A stretch of DNA of 64,000 nucleotides from Alteromonas oceanisediminis (GTDB lineage: Bacteria; Pseudomonadota; Gammaproteobacteria; Enterobacterales; Alteromonadaceae): positions 310,562 to 374,561 of the forward strand of contig NZ_JAHCTA010000002.1 of assembly GCF_018474025.1 (NCBI RefSeq). The letters run 5' to 3'. The position numbers and the translations under genes were made by a program. The notes under the pieces were generated by a model. The model was not told where the DNA came from and did not search any database. It saw only the letters and a list, made by a program, of their open reading frames with translations. Of the stretch, positions 36,109 through 46,006 are shown one piece after another (the stretch's first letter is position 1; each line of letters starts with the position of its first letter).

Positions 36109-37704
36109 TTACACGTCGAACTGATTCATGGTGTTATCTTCACCACTGGCTTTCAGTGCTTGTTCGCCAGAGAAATACTCCTTGTGAGTATCGCCTAAAT
36201 CAGAACCCGCCATGGCCTGGTGTTTAACACAGGCTAACCCTTCACGTAGCTCTTTACGCTGAACACCACGTACATAAGCCAGCATACCTTCTTCGCCAAA
36301 GTAGCCTTTTGCCAGGTTATCCGTGGACAAGGCCGCTGTATGATACGTTGGTAGTGTAATCAGGTGATGGAAGATACCCGCCTCACGTGCAGCATCTGCC
36401 TGGAACGATTGGATCTTCGCGTCCGCTTCTCGCGCCAACTCAGTCTCATCATAATCAACGCTCATGAGTTTATCACGTTGATACGCACTGACATCTTTAC
36501 CCGCTTCCTGCCATGCATCAAACACCTGCTGACGGAAATTGAGCGTCCAGTTAAACGACGGCGAGTTGTTGTAAACCAGTTTGGCATTCGGTACTTCCTG
36601 ACGGATCGCGTCAACCATATCTGCAATTTGGCGTACGTGTGGTTTTTCGGTCTCAATCCACAATAAGTCAGCACCGTGTTGCAAAGAGGTCACACAATCA
36701 AGCACAACACGGTCAAAACCTGTGTTCGCCTTAAACTTGAACAGACCATTCGGAAGACGCACAGGCTTCACAAGCTGCCCATTCTGCTTTATCACCAGTT
36801 CACCGTCATTTAAATCATCCGCCGATGCAACGGGAGATGTGTCTAAGAACGCGTTGTACTGTGCCGCTAAATCACCTGCGCTGGTCGATACTGGAATTTT
36901 CTGAGTCAGGCCTGCGCCTAAACTATCGGTACGCGCGACAATAACCCCTTCATCAACGCCTAGTTCAAGAAACGCGTAGCGTACCGCGTTGATCTTGGCG
37001 AGAAAGTCTTCATGAGGAACCGTGACTTTGCCGTCTTGGTGACCACACTGCTTCGCATCAGACACCTGATTTTCAATTTGTATACAGCAAGCGCCCGCTT
37101 CAATCATTTGTTTCGCTAATAAATACGTTGCTTCTTCATTCCCGAAGCCTGCATCGATGTCAGCGATAATCGGAACCACATGCGTTTCATAATTATCAAT
37201 TTTTTCCTGAATGGCGGCAACGTCACCGCCATTCGCTTTTGCATCATCAAGCTGATGAAACAAATCGCCAAGCTCACGCGCATCGGCTTGACGTAGAAAC
37301 GTGTAGAGTTCAGCAATCAGAGAAGATACTGACGTTTTTTCATGCATCGACTGATCGGGTAGTGGGCCAAACTCTGAACGCAACGCAGCGACCATCCAAC
37401 CCGACAGGTACAAGTAGCTTTTATTTGTGGTGCCTTGATGCTTCTTGACCGCCAACATCTTTTGTTGGCCGATAAAACCGTGCCAGCAACCTAAGGATTG
37501 CGTGTACTGGCTGGAGTCTGCATCATACTCAGCCATGTCTTTGCGCATAATAGCTGCGGTGTACTTAGCGATGTCCAGACCGGTTTTGAAACGGTTCTGT
37601 ACTTTCATTCGTGCCGCAAAATCAGGGCTGATATTGTTCCATGTACCTTTGTAGCTGTCTTTAAGTTTGGCGATATTATCGATGTCTTGTTGATATTGAG
37701 CCAT
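36109..37704 (-). CDS. aceA: Isocitrate lyase, large type
   Basis: Cleaves isocitrate to glyoxylate and succinate. At 531 residues it belongs to the longer isocitrate lyase group found in Pseudomonas and marine gammaproteobacteria rather than the 434-residue E. coli type. The active-site loop is present as SDAKQCGHQDGK (KQCGH in place of the more common KKCGH), with the metal-site DIDAGFGN upstream and YNNSPSFNW downstream. The ATG at 37704 is preceded by AGGAGAG. It is transcribed as a separate unit with its own terminator. Confidence 0.95.
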   Translation of the reverse strand: MAQYQQDIDNIAKLKDSYKGTWNNISPDFAARMKVQNRFKTGLDIAKYTAAIMRKDMAEYDADSSQYTQSLGCWHGFIGQQKMLAVKKHQGTTNKSYLYLSGWMVAALRSEFGPLPDQSMHEKTSVSSLIAELYTFLRQADARELGDLFHQLDDAKANGGDVAAIQEKIDNYETHVVPIIADIDAGFGNEEATYLLAKQMIEAGACCIQIENQVSDAKQCGHQDGKVTVPHEDFLAKINAVRYAFLELGVDEGVIVARTDSLGAGLTQKIPVSTSAGDLAAQYNAFLDTSPVASADDLNDGELVIKQNGQLVKPVRLPNGLFKFKANTGFDRVVLDCVTSLQHGADLLWIETEKPHVRQIADMVDAIRQEVPNAKLVYNNSPSFNWTLNFRQQVFDAWQEAGKDVSAYQRDKLMSVDYDETELAREADAKIQSFQADAAREAGIFHHLITLPTYHTAALSTDNLAKGYFGEEGMLAYVRGVQRKELREGLACVKHQAMAGSDLGDTHKEYFSGEQALKASGEDNTMNQFDV

Positions 37705-37907
37705 GATGCTCTCCTTACGTTTTGGTGTAGGGTTTTTGCTAGGTGTGGGAACATCCTATGCAATACTCTCCAATAACTAAACAGTATATTTATCATCTTC
37801 GATATAAATTTTGTGAATGTTCGAGGTGTGGATTATTAACATCCGTTGTCAATGCCGACGTCTATGTCTATTATTCAAAGGAGATTACAAGCATTCAGTG
37901 AGAAAGC

Positions 37908-38864
37908 ATGTCCAGCATTTTGGCGTCAGTTGATCAGCGCACGCAGTTAGTCGGCGAGAATCGGCTAGAGCTGTTGATGTTTAAGTTAGGCACACGACAT
38001 GTCTTCGCCATCAATGTGTTTAAAGTTAAAGAAGTGATTACGGTGCCCAGAGTCAGTCAGATGCCGGGCTCGCATAAAAATTTGAAAGGGGTCACCAACT
38101 ATCGCGGCTCCTCGATCCCCATCATTGACTTGCGCCAATCGATAAAGATGCCTGCCCTAAAAGGGGATGCGGCGAAAAAACAACATGTTAACGTCATCAT
38201 TACCGAATATAATCGCAGTGTGCAAGGCTTCCTGATTGGCGATGTGTTGAACATTGTGAACACGTCATGGAGTAATATTCAGCCACCGCCCAGTACAATC
38301 GGCAAAGCCAACTATCTCACCGCCATCACGCAAATTGACGTGAACGGAAAGTCTGAGTTGGTTGAAATCATTGATGTAGAAAAAGTGCTGGCCGAGATTA
38401 TTGACTACGACATTCAAATCTCCGAAGAGGCGCTTGATCACAATGTGGTTGAACACCTTAAAGGGCAAACTGTACTGATTGTTGATGACAGTGGTACCGC
38501 ACGTAAGCAAATCAGAGATACGTTGGCTCAACTGGGCATTAACGTGCTCGAAGAAAATGATGGTTTAAAAGCCTTAAAACGACTTAGGCAGTGGGCTGAC
38601 GACGGTAAAAAGGTCACGGATGAAATTCTCATGATGTTCACTGATGCGGAAATGCCAGAGATGGATGGCTACCGGCTCACGGCGGAAGTGCGTGAAGATC
38701 CGCGAATGAGCGACCTTTTTATAGCGCTGAACACATCACTGAGTGGCAGCTTCAATGAAGCCATGGTGAAAAAAGTCGGCTGTAATCGCTTCATCTCCAA
38801 GTTTCAACCTGACCTTCTGGTTGATGTGGTTCAAGAGCGAATGCGCGAAATTCTCGATAATTAG
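37908..38864 (+). CDS. cheV: Chemotaxis adaptor CheV (CheW-REC)
   Basis: Cytoplasmic chemotaxis coupling protein of 318 residues. A CheW domain occupies about residues 18-165 and a receiver domain about 186-315. In the receiver, acidic Asp193 and Asp194 (VDDSG), the phosphoacceptor Asp246 in FTDAEMPEMDG and Lys298 in ISKFQPD are all present, so it should be phosphorylated by CheA. The start ATG at 37908 is followed by MSSILASVDQRTQLVGENRLELL, usual for the family. It stands alone; no other che gene is in the window. AAAGGAGA is found further upstream (37877), too far to decide the start. Confidence 0.93.
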   Translation: MSSILASVDQRTQLVGENRLELLMFKLGTRHVFAINVFKVKEVITVPRVSQMPGSHKNLKGVTNYRGSSIPIIDLRQSIKMPALKGDAAKKQHVNVIITEYNRSVQGFLIGDVLNIVNTSWSNIQPPPSTIGKANYLTAITQIDVNGKSELVEIIDVEKVLAEIIDYDIQISEEALDHNVVEHLKGQTVLIVDDSGTARKQIRDTLAQLGINVLEENDGLKALKRLRQWADDGKKVTDEILMMFTDAEMPEMDGYRLTAEVREDPRMSDLFIALNTSLSGSFNEAMVKKVGCNRFISKFQPDLLVDVVQERMREILDN

Positions 38865-38924
38865 CGTTCCCCTCACCACGCTGCTGATTTACAATCAAGG
38901 CGATTTTGGATACAGGAAAACCAC

Positions 38925-40325
38925 ATGGATCGCCTTCGACTGTTCACGCGCATTGGCGTAGCGGCAACCCTTAGTTTAATCATGGCGGGTTGCAGTCATA
39001 CTGCAGCCTCTCCGGATAAGCCAACGCCCATTCGTGTTGCACCCAATAACCCCAAGAATATCATCATGGTGGTGGCCGATGGCATGGGCCCCGCTTACGT
39101 CACTGCCTATCGCAACTTCCGAGACGATCCTCAAACCAAACGAGTGGAAACTGTGATTTTTGATGACATGCTGGTGGGTACGGCCAGCACGTATCCGGAT
39201 CAGGTTTCAGGCTACGTGACAGACTCCGCCGCCAGTGCCACAGCGCTTGCGGCCGGTGTCAAAAGCTACAACGGCGCTATCGGCGTTGATGTGAATAAAC
39301 AGCCGGTGAAAACGGTGCTGCATCAAGCGAAGTTAAATGGCAAGAAAACGGGTTTGGCCGTTACTTCACAAATCGTGCATGCCACACCGGCAGCCTACGT
39401 TGTCGCCAATGAAAGCCGTCGCAATTATAATCAGATAGCCGACAGCTTCTTTGATGACAAACTTAACGGCGACTTTCTAGTCGATGTAATGCTGGGTGGG
39501 GGGCAATCCTATTTTGAGCGTGATGACCGCAATATTACCGGTGAATTTATTGATGCAGGTTACCAGTATGTTGATACCTATGACGGTTTAGCGTCACTGC
39601 AACAGTCTGCTCGCGTGTTAGGGTTGTTTGCGCCGGTTGGGTTGCCATGGGTGCTGGATGATTCTCGTGATAATCGTTTGGAACACCTCACTCGCCATGC
39701 GATCAAACATCTTGAAAACCCCGAGGGGTTTTTTCTGCTCGTTGAAGCGAGTCAGGTAGACTGGGCCGGTCATGGCAACGATATTGGTTCGGCCATGGCA
39801 GAGATGCATGATTTGGCACAAACGATGACCTATCTGAAAGAGTACGTTGTTGCTCACCCTGACACTCTGGTCGTTCTAACGGCTGACCACAGCACTGGGG
39901 GTTTGACGATTGGTGCGCACGGCGAATATCGCTGGAGTCCTGAATGGCTGCACAACATGCAGTCGTCAATATCAACGATTGTTAAGGACATGGCTGACTC
40001 CGAGGACCGCGTTGCCGTTGTAGAAGCCGGTCTAGGGTTTAGCTTGAATGAGACAGAGCGGGCGACGATCAACGCGATTGATTTGTCTATCGATGTACGC
40101 GAACAGGAAAAGCCTATAAAAGCGCTGGTGGATGCGCGCACGAACACCGGCTGGACAACCTCTGGTCATACTGGAGTGGATGTCGACGTGTTTGCCATTG
40201 GGCAAGGTTATGAGCAGTTTCGTGGGGCTCAGGACAATACCGACATTGCGCACAAGCTATTCGAATTGTTGGGCACAAGCGTACCCAACGACACTTCCAA
40301 CACGCCTGCCATCAGTAACCGGTAA
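38925..40325 (+). CDS. Lipoprotein alkaline phosphatase (PhoA family)
   Basis: Exported phosphomonoesterase of 466 residues. The signal peptide ends in a lipobox IMAGC with Cys23, so the enzyme is membrane-anchored. Metal-binding ADGMG (Asp52), the nucleophile motif VTDSAASATA with Ser101, VDWAGHGND and LTADHSTGG give a full active site. Length and motif order fit PhoA-type enzymes. Its stop overlaps the end of the convergent AttH-like gene by 14 bases. No pho box was found in the 60-base upstream gap. Confidence 0.92.
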   Translation: MDRLRLFTRIGVAATLSLIMAGCSHTAASPDKPTPIRVAPNNPKNIIMVVADGMGPAYVTAYRNFRDDPQTKRVETVIFDDMLVGTASTYPDQVSGYVTDSAASATALAAGVKSYNGAIGVDVNKQPVKTVLHQAKLNGKKTGLAVTSQIVHATPAAYVVANESRRNYNQIADSFFDDKLNGDFLVDVMLGGGQSYFERDDRNITGEFIDAGYQYVDTYDGLASLQQSARVLGLFAPVGLPWVLDDSRDNRLEHLTRHAIKHLENPEGFFLLVEASQVDWAGHGNDIGSAMAEMHDLAQTMTYLKEYVVAHPDTLVVLTADHSTGGLTIGAHGEYRWSPEWLHNMQSSISTIVKDMADSEDRVAVVEAGLGFSLNETERATINAIDLSIDVREQEKPIKALVDARTNTGWTTSGHTGVDVDVFAIGQGYEQFRGAQDNTDIAHKLFELLGTSVPNDTSNTPAISNR

Positions 40326-41415
40326 GCTCCATAAACCCGACGCCGTTATGGGTGCCAGAAACACGAATGGCACCCTCGTAGTAACTAAAGCGTCCACGAT
40401 TCCATTGATCATCTTTCATCGGTTGCGTGCTGATATCGATGCCGTGTTCTGGAATGTGAATGCGCCATTCGCTGGGATAACGGTTTGAAGACGGTCCTTC
40501 GCTGTACGTAGTCGGAGTCAACGTTATCGACGAGGGCGCTAAGGTGCGTGTCTCACCCTCGGCACTGACTAAAGTGCCCGTTACATGGTCTAACTGATTG
40601 CGTAACTGCATGCGAAACGCCATCAGTTTTCTCCCGTCCTCTAAGTGTATTGAAAACCAGTCCCAGCCTAGCGTATTTTCATCCAATAATTGTGACGTCC
40701 ACTCATGGTCGTACCATCCCTGTCCGGACAAAGAGACTGGTTCTCCAGCAATTTGCGCTGTTCCGCTCACCTGAATAAAGGGCTGACTATAGTAGTAGGA
40801 AGCATGGCTGCCGTTGGCAGACTTTTCACTGTAACCTTTCTCACCATGTAACACCAAGGGCCCATGTGAGCTTAGTGTGAGGTTTACCGAAACATCTGCC
40901 CAAGCCAAATTCAGCTCAGCGGGGAGCAGCGAATCTCCTTCTGCACGCCATAACCAATCATCTAGCCGAATACTGAACGGTTGTTGGAAAACGCCTGCAG
41001 CACCGGCGCGCGCAAAACGCTCTTCAAACCAATGTTGCTCGGCATTGTGTAACGCAGCATGCGCCATAAATATCTGGCCATCTGACCATGCGTTGGATAC
41101 TGCATCACCGGTGTTGAAACGGAACAAGGTGTATTGGAGGCTGTAATGACGTTTGGGATTGTCAGCATCAACAAGATTCGCTGTGAAATACCACCATTCA
41201 ATAGCAAAGTCGGGATGGGCTTGATGGTCTGCGGGAAAGTGCAGGCGTACGCCTTTCGTAACTTGTGCAAGGGGTGACGAGAGTTTGTCCGACGCGGTTA
41301 AACCACCGAACAAAGCAACGTCCTCCGTGTCCTCCGTGTGTGTTTCGGGCGCGGGCGAGCACCCCGCGAGCACAGCGAGTAAACAGACGGAAAAAATTCT
41401 AATCAATCGTTGCAC
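40312..41415 (-). CDS. AttH-like lipoprotein (lipocalin-like / CrtC-type fold)
   Basis: Lipoprotein of 368 residues related to AttH and carotenoid 1,2-hydratase-like proteins. A signal peptide with lipobox VLAGC starts at GTG 41415, preceded by AGAGAGG; a longer in-frame extension to 41547 lies inside the permease gene and is rejected. The domain shows FAIEWWYFTANL near residue 73 and a DHEWTSQLL segment, both characteristic of the family (PF07143 and lipocalin-like C-terminus). It overlaps the permease stop by 13 bases, forming an AttEFGH-like set with the ABC transporter genes. Ligand unknown, probably lipophilic. Confidence 0.85.
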   Translation of the reverse strand: MQRLIRIFSVCLLAVLAGCSPAPETHTEDTEDVALFGGLTASDKLSSPLAQVTKGVRLHFPADHQAHPDFAIEWWYFTANLVDADNPKRHYSLQYTLFRFNTGDAVSNAWSDGQIFMAHAALHNAEQHWFEERFARAGAAGVFQQPFSIRLDDWLWRAEGDSLLPAELNLAWADVSVNLTLSSHGPLVLHGEKGYSEKSANGSHASYYYSQPFIQVSGTAQIAGEPVSLSGQGWYDHEWTSQLLDENTLGWDWFSIHLEDGRKLMAFRMQLRNQLDHVTGTLVSAEGETRTLAPSSITLTPTTYSEGPSSNRYPSEWRIHIPEHGIDISTQPMKDDQWNRGRFSYYEGAIRVSGTHNGVGFMELTGY

Positions 41416-43946
41416 TGGAGCCTCTCTCTGATGGAATAGCGCTGACCACGCAAAATAGGCACTAACGATAGCAGACAAACAATGGCTAAGCTGATGACAA
41501 TGGCTTGTGCGATTTGGCTGGCAGAGAGCACGAGGGGAAACTGCCATTGGAACGCAAACAGGTTAACTTTATGGGTTAAAAGCCACGCCAGTATGACACC
41601 AAAGGGTGTTGCCCAGAGGGCTGTCACCACACACAGCAATCCATACTGGCTAAATAAACTCGCCGTTAACTGCCATTGCCGCACACCCAGGCTACGCAAA
41701 AGACCGCTGACATGGCGATTATCGCGCTCAAGCAGCAAGATAGATGTGGTTAACGAGAATACCGCGACCAATAAGGTAACAATGTTGAGTGCGTGAGTGA
41801 TCACAAAGGTGCGATCAAAAGCCTGTAAACTGAGTGCAAGGATTTCATCGCGGCTGTAGTGAGTCACGGTGTCAGGCAGTTGAATATCGGTTCCGCTGAG
41901 CGCAGTGGCCATGACACTGATATCTGCTTCAGCCAGCCGTATCAGCCCACTGGCTGCTGACTGCGAAGAGACGAATGCGCTTAATGGCAACATGGCTTGA
42001 GCAAAAGGATTGCCATAATCCATGTAGATACCGGCGATTCGAAACGTCGTTGATACCTCATTAATGGTCACGACAACGTCGTCACCAGCATTCAACTGGC
42101 TGCGAATAGCATACTGTTGATTAACCAATAGTCCTTGGCCAGATTCAAATAATGCCCAGTTTTCATCGGTTAATGCGCTATCAGCTAACGCGCGACGGTA
42201 TTCAGCGTTGGTGGGATAAGAGTAAACCCGGATCGGGCCAGATTGTTGTGAACTCTGTGGCAAAGGGGAGGGCGTGATCTCGGCCTCCACGCGATAACGC
42301 AATATACTGTCACGGTTTTGTTGGCTTAAGTAGCGATGCAGTTCGACCAAGCTGTCTTTGTCGCCGTACACGTAGTCGCTGGCCACCAGGCGTGAGTCGA
42401 GCCAATGCAGGGTTGCTGTGCGAAAACTGTCGACCATTAAGTTCATGCCGATGTGTGTGGCTAAAGCGATGAAGAATGCAGCGCTCGCCAACTTGGTTTT
42501 AAAGCCTATTTGTCGTGCATGCGCCACACTCCACTGCATCAGAGGATGACACGAGCGAGTACATTTCTGCAGTCTGGTTAGTACGCGAGGATATAGCCAA
42601 AACAAACTGACGATGCCAGTTAACAACAAGCTGGCAATTGCCACAAAAACAACGGGCAAAGACTGGCCCATCATCACCAGAGTGAATGTGACGGCAGCGA
42701 GCACCAGCGCTGTAAAAAGCAGTAAGTGTGGTCGATTGGCGCGAGTTGATGTGCCGTTAAACGTTGACTCGCTGAAATATTGCCGGCGAGACAAATGTTG
42801 AGTCAGTTGGCGCAGCGGCATTATCGCGCTCGCTGCTGTGGCGAGCAGAGTGACAAGCAGCACCGGCAGAAACAGGGGTAAACCGTCGATTTGGGTTAGA
42901 CCGATATCGATATTGAATAATCCCGCCAACGTAAGAGACAGTGTCGGCGCTAACAGCACCGCAATGAAGTGACCAGCAATGACCCCGATAGTGGTGGCGA
43001 TCAAGCAATAAACGAGTAACTCAATTAACGTACATTTAACTAAAACTAAGCGTCCTACGCCCAATTGGCGCAAGGTTCGATAGAGGGTGAGTCGGCCCGC
43101 TATCAGTAGATTGAGTGCATTGATGACAATAAACAGACACACCACAAACATGACCATGGCCATCGCCAGTAGGTTGAGATGAAAACTCTGTGTCACGGCA
43201 ACGGCGTCAATCGGAGCACTCCACTCGGTTAACTGATAGTCAGGCGGCAGTTGCGCTTTTACCTGCCGGATTAACGTGTCTTGTGCCGCAGATTGCATGT
43301 CAAACGACACCAGTACAACACGCAGTGGCACTTCTACGCTGTTGGCCTGAAACAAGGCAAAATACGCGTGCATATCGAGCAGACCCATCGGCTGAGCGTC
43401 GCGAGTCTGCGGATGACTGTTTTCGATGATTTGCAGCGGTGTAACCTCGGCGTTGGTATTGGCATAAGCGTAGTGCTCAATGGCGAGGATTACGTCTCGG
43501 TGAGTGGCGACGCCGCTGGTTAGAAGGCCGAGCGGATCTAACGCGCCAAGACGCTGTGGCTGAACAAGGCTGGCTAAAGCCGGTGCGTCAATACCATACA
43601 AAGTCACCGCACTGGCGTTGCTGTCGCTCGACACCGGAAGCGTTGTTTTCGACAACGCGATGGCGTGAGTCAGGCCACGCATTCGCAGTAGGTGATAGTC
43701 GTCCCGTGTGAGAGGGAGTGCCGTTTTGCTGATTTCGCCTAGGATGGACAGTGACGGCTGCTGCTGAACCAGTTTGGCGAGGGGGTGTGAAGCCACATTC
43801 TGATAATCGCTACGCGCAGCATCATTCAAGATCAATACTGATGATAACCCAGCACAGCCTAACATGATTGCCAAAATCACCCAGATGACTTGCAGCGCGT
43901 CGTGTTTGGCCTGTTTGCGTAGTAGGGAAAGGATGACCGCAACCAT
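41403..43946 (-). CDS. FtsX-family ABC transporter permease (AttFG-like fusion)
   Basis: Inner-membrane permease of 847 residues with two FtsX-type modules. An N-terminal helix and a large periplasmic region precede a first group of helices (about residues 260-390); a second periplasmic domain and a final trio of helices (about 720-840) follow. This ten-helix plan equals two MacB/LolC-type halves, as in the AttF plus AttG pair joined in one chain. The ATPase gene ends six bases upstream. Such transporters move lipophilic substrates or lipoproteins across the envelope or act mechanically; the substrate here is unknown. Confidence 0.87.
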   Translation of the reverse strand: MVAVILSLLRKQAKHDALQVIWVILAIMLGCAGLSSVLILNDAARSDYQNVASHPLAKLVQQQPSLSILGEISKTALPLTRDDYHLLRMRGLTHAIALSKTTLPVSSDSNASAVTLYGIDAPALASLVQPQRLGALDPLGLLTSGVATHRDVILAIEHYAYANTNAEVTPLQIIENSHPQTRDAQPMGLLDMHAYFALFQANSVEVPLRVVLVSFDMQSAAQDTLIRQVKAQLPPDYQLTEWSAPIDAVAVTQSFHLNLLAMAMVMFVVCLFIVINALNLLIAGRLTLYRTLRQLGVGRLVLVKCTLIELLVYCLIATTIGVIAGHFIAVLLAPTLSLTLAGLFNIDIGLTQIDGLPLFLPVLLVTLLATAASAIMPLRQLTQHLSRRQYFSESTFNGTSTRANRPHLLLFTALVLAAVTFTLVMMGQSLPVVFVAIASLLLTGIVSLFWLYPRVLTRLQKCTRSCHPLMQWSVAHARQIGFKTKLASAAFFIALATHIGMNLMVDSFRTATLHWLDSRLVASDYVYGDKDSLVELHRYLSQQNRDSILRYRVEAEITPSPLPQSSQQSGPIRVYSYPTNAEYRRALADSALTDENWALFESGQGLLVNQQYAIRSQLNAGDDVVVTINEVSTTFRIAGIYMDYGNPFAQAMLPLSAFVSSQSAASGLIRLAEADISVMATALSGTDIQLPDTVTHYSRDEILALSLQAFDRTFVITHALNIVTLLVAVFSLTTSILLLERDNRHVSGLLRSLGVRQWQLTASLFSQYGLLCVVTALWATPFGVILAWLLTHKVNLFAFQWQFPLVLSASQIAQAIVISLAIVCLLSLVPILRGQRYSIRERLQCND

Positions 43947-43952
43947 GCTTGG

Positions 43953-44636
43953 CTACTCGTCTTGACTGTCGCGGTTTACACGGTACAAGCGACCTTGTTG
44001 CATTGTCCACTGAACGTCGGCGAGTTGGGCTACGTGCGCACTGTGGGTCACCACGATTAGGGTAGTATTTAACGCTCTGCACGTGCTGTAGAGCATATGA
44101 CTAACGATCTGGCTGGTATCTTCATCCAGGTTGCCTGTGGGTTCATCAGCCAGCACTACGTTGGGTTTGTGCGCTAGCGCCCGTGCTAGAGCAACACGCT
44201 GTTGTTCTCCGCCAGAGAGTTGTTGTATCGGTTTATCGACAAGTTCGCTGAGACCCAGTGTGTTGACGAGATGCTTGATGTGAACGGGATCGACAGCACC
44301 AGCCAATCTGGCTGTGAAGAGAATATTGTCGTGGGCGCTTAAACAGTCAATGAGATGAAACTGCTGGAAAACAATGCCGATGTGCTGACGTCGAAACTGG
44401 TCGCTTTGAGATTCAGACAGCGTACTGACATTCAGGTCAGCAACCTGAATGGTTCCGCCGTCACACGGAGCCAGACCCGCGAGTAGGTATAAGAAAGTGG
44501 ATTTCCCACATCCGGAGGGGCCCTGAATTGACGCGCTTTGACCTTGGTGTAGCGAAAAGTCTGCCCCTTCAATGACGGGCCGAGAACGCCCATCGGGCAA
44601 TGTGTAGTGCTTGACGATACCACTTGCCCTGATCAT
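43953..44636 (-). CDS. LolD/MacB-type ABC transporter ATPase (AttE-like)
   Basis: ATP-binding subunit of 227 residues. Walker [10 protein letters not shown] is at residues 39-47, the Q-loop in FQQFHL, the signature [15 protein letters not shown] near 139-153 and Walker [13 protein letters not shown] near 159-170. These define the LolD/FtsE/MacB group, whose partners are FtsX-type permeases, and the permease gene follows after six bases. The AttH-like lipoprotein completes the set. No substrate is implied by the ATPase itself. Confidence 0.92.
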   Translation of the reverse strand: MIRASGIVKHYTLPDGRSRPVIEGADFSLHQGQSASIQGPSGCGKSTFLYLLAGLAPCDGGTIQVADLNVSTLSESQSDQFRRQHIGIVFQQFHLIDCLSAHDNILFTARLAGAVDPVHIKHLVNTLGLSELVDKPIQQLSGGEQQRVALARALAHKPNVVLADEPTGNLDEDTSQIVSHMLYSTCRALNTTLIVVTHSAHVAQLADVQWTMQQGRLYRVNRDSQDE

Positions 44637-44658
44637 GATGGTCGCTCCTGAGCGCAGT

Positions 44659-45378
44659 TTATTGGTTTAGAAAGTCCTCAATATCTTCACCGGTAATCTT
44701 TTTGATTTGACTGAACAAATACCACAGTGCAGTAATCAACAAAATCATGCTAGGGATCACAATAACTGGGTAGCTGAGCGCCGTCATTCGGCCTAGCTCT
44801 TCGGTGTATTCGGTTGTTCCCGGTGGGCTAACCAGTATCACTTTAGCCAAGATGTAATTTAGCGCCGCCGACAGAAAAAATGAACTCGCCACAATATACG
44901 AGCTGACAGCCACCTTCCGATCAAACAACTTTGTACGGCCTTTTTCCGCTAACACCGCATTTAAATGCGGCCAGTTTATAATCTGTTCATTCAATACCAG
45001 AATTTTGACCAGCGGCTTGTGCGTATACTGGGTAATGATAACGGCAAGGCCAATAATCGCAGGAATGGCCGCTTCTTTGATGGCAATGTATTCGGCGGGT
45101 AGTTTTAGGAGGCTAAACCCACCTGTCAGCATGACGCTAACAATCCCTAAAACAGAAAATGCGTTGACCTTACCTGACTGTTTCAAGTCCCAAAGACCGT
45201 AACCGATTGGAAAGCTCAGCGCAGCAACAATGCTCCATGCAGGTCCAAGATATTCCTCAGATGCGCCATAGCTCATGATCACAACAGGAATAATAATATT
45301 AAAAATTAAGTTACCAAAAAAACCGCCATTCTGTTGCGCGGGTGGCGTCGATGAGGGTGATGCGTTGTTGTCTGTCAT
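44659..45378 (-). CDS. VC0807-family membrane protein
   Basis: Uncharacterised inner-membrane protein of 239 residues with about six hydrophobic helices. It begins with a low-complexity Ser/Pro/Gln-rich cytoplasmic tail, then NLIFNIIIPVVIMSYGASEEYLGP and PIGYGLWDLKQSGKVNAFSVLG, which match the VC0807-type family of gammaproteobacteria. It ends with a short acidic cytoplasmic tail. The gene is 22 bases upstream of the ABC ATPase on the same strand and may share its transcript. Function unknown. Confidence 0.75.
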   Translation of the reverse strand: MTDNNASPSSTPPAQQNGGFFGNLIFNIIIPVVIMSYGASEEYLGPAWSIVAALSFPIGYGLWDLKQSGKVNAFSVLGIVSVMLTGGFSLLKLPAEYIAIKEAAIPAIIGLAVIITQYTHKPLVKILVLNEQIINWPHLNAVLAEKGRTKLFDRKVAVSSYIVASSFFLSAALNYILAKVILVSPPGTTEYTEELGRMTALSYPVIVIPSMILLITALWYLFSQIKKITGEDIEDFLNQ

Positions 45379-45451
45379 GAATAAAGGGCCTCTTCAATAC
45401 TGCCCGAAAAAGAGAGCGCCAGTATACCTAAGCTAATCGCATCGCGCAGTA

Positions 45452-45997
45452 TCATTTTGCCCAATACCATGCCGCGATAAGGCCACCAATGAAACCGAAA
45501 AAGTGAGACTCCCAGGAAACAAACCCCGCTTGAGGAAGCGCCCCAAAAATCATGGTGCCATAAACTAATGCGATGGCGAGAGAAATCAGCAGCATGCGTT
45601 TACGCTTGCTGCGCCAACCTGCCAACACGAGAAAACCAAAGTAACCATAGATAAGACCACTCGCCCCGACATGAACAGCAAAGCGTCCAAACAGCCACAC
45701 CATCGTTCCAGTAAACAAAATGAGCCACAATGTGATCCACACAAAGCGGCGCTGTCCTTGAAAACCCATTAACGCAACGAACAACCACAACACGGTTAAA
45801 TTGGCGAATAAATGCTGTGGACTACCATGTAAGAATGGGCTGGAAAACATCATCGGCAAAGAATGCATTTGACGTGGAATCAGCCCAAAGCTATTGAGTG
45901 CGCGCCCTGTCAGCAGGTTAATCATTTCCAAAATAACTAAAACGAGCGTTATCCCTACTAACCAACGCCACTGCGCCTTGATCGGTTGCCAGTTCAT
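45452..45997 (-). CDS. Rhomboid-family intramembrane serine protease
   Basis: Intramembrane protease of 181 residues with about six helices and no extra domain. The catalytic Ser113 lies in GASGLIYG and the catalytic His165 in ESHFFGFIGG; HLFAN (62-66) supplies the conserved His and Asn of helix 2. The minimal six-helix form resembles other small marine bacterial rhomboids rather than GlpG, which has a cytoplasmic domain. It begins nine bases after the ATP-grasp gene stop, so it may belong to the yjf-like operon. Substrates unknown. Confidence 0.9.
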   Translation of the reverse strand: MNWQPIKAQWRWLVGITLVLVILEMINLLTGRALNSFGLIPRQMHSLPMMFSSPFLHGSPQHLFANLTVLWLFVALMGFQGQRRFVWITLWLILFTGTMVWLFGRFAVHVGASGLIYGYFGFLVLAGWRSKRKRMLLISLAIALVYGTMIFGALPQAGFVSWESHFFGFIGGLIAAWYWAK

Positions 45998-46006
45998 ACG
46001 GTTGCC

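Noticed and set aside
41416-41547. N-terminal extension of the AttH-like protein
   Set aside because: Lies inside the permease gene and would bury the lipoprotein signal; GTG 41415 has a good ribosome site.
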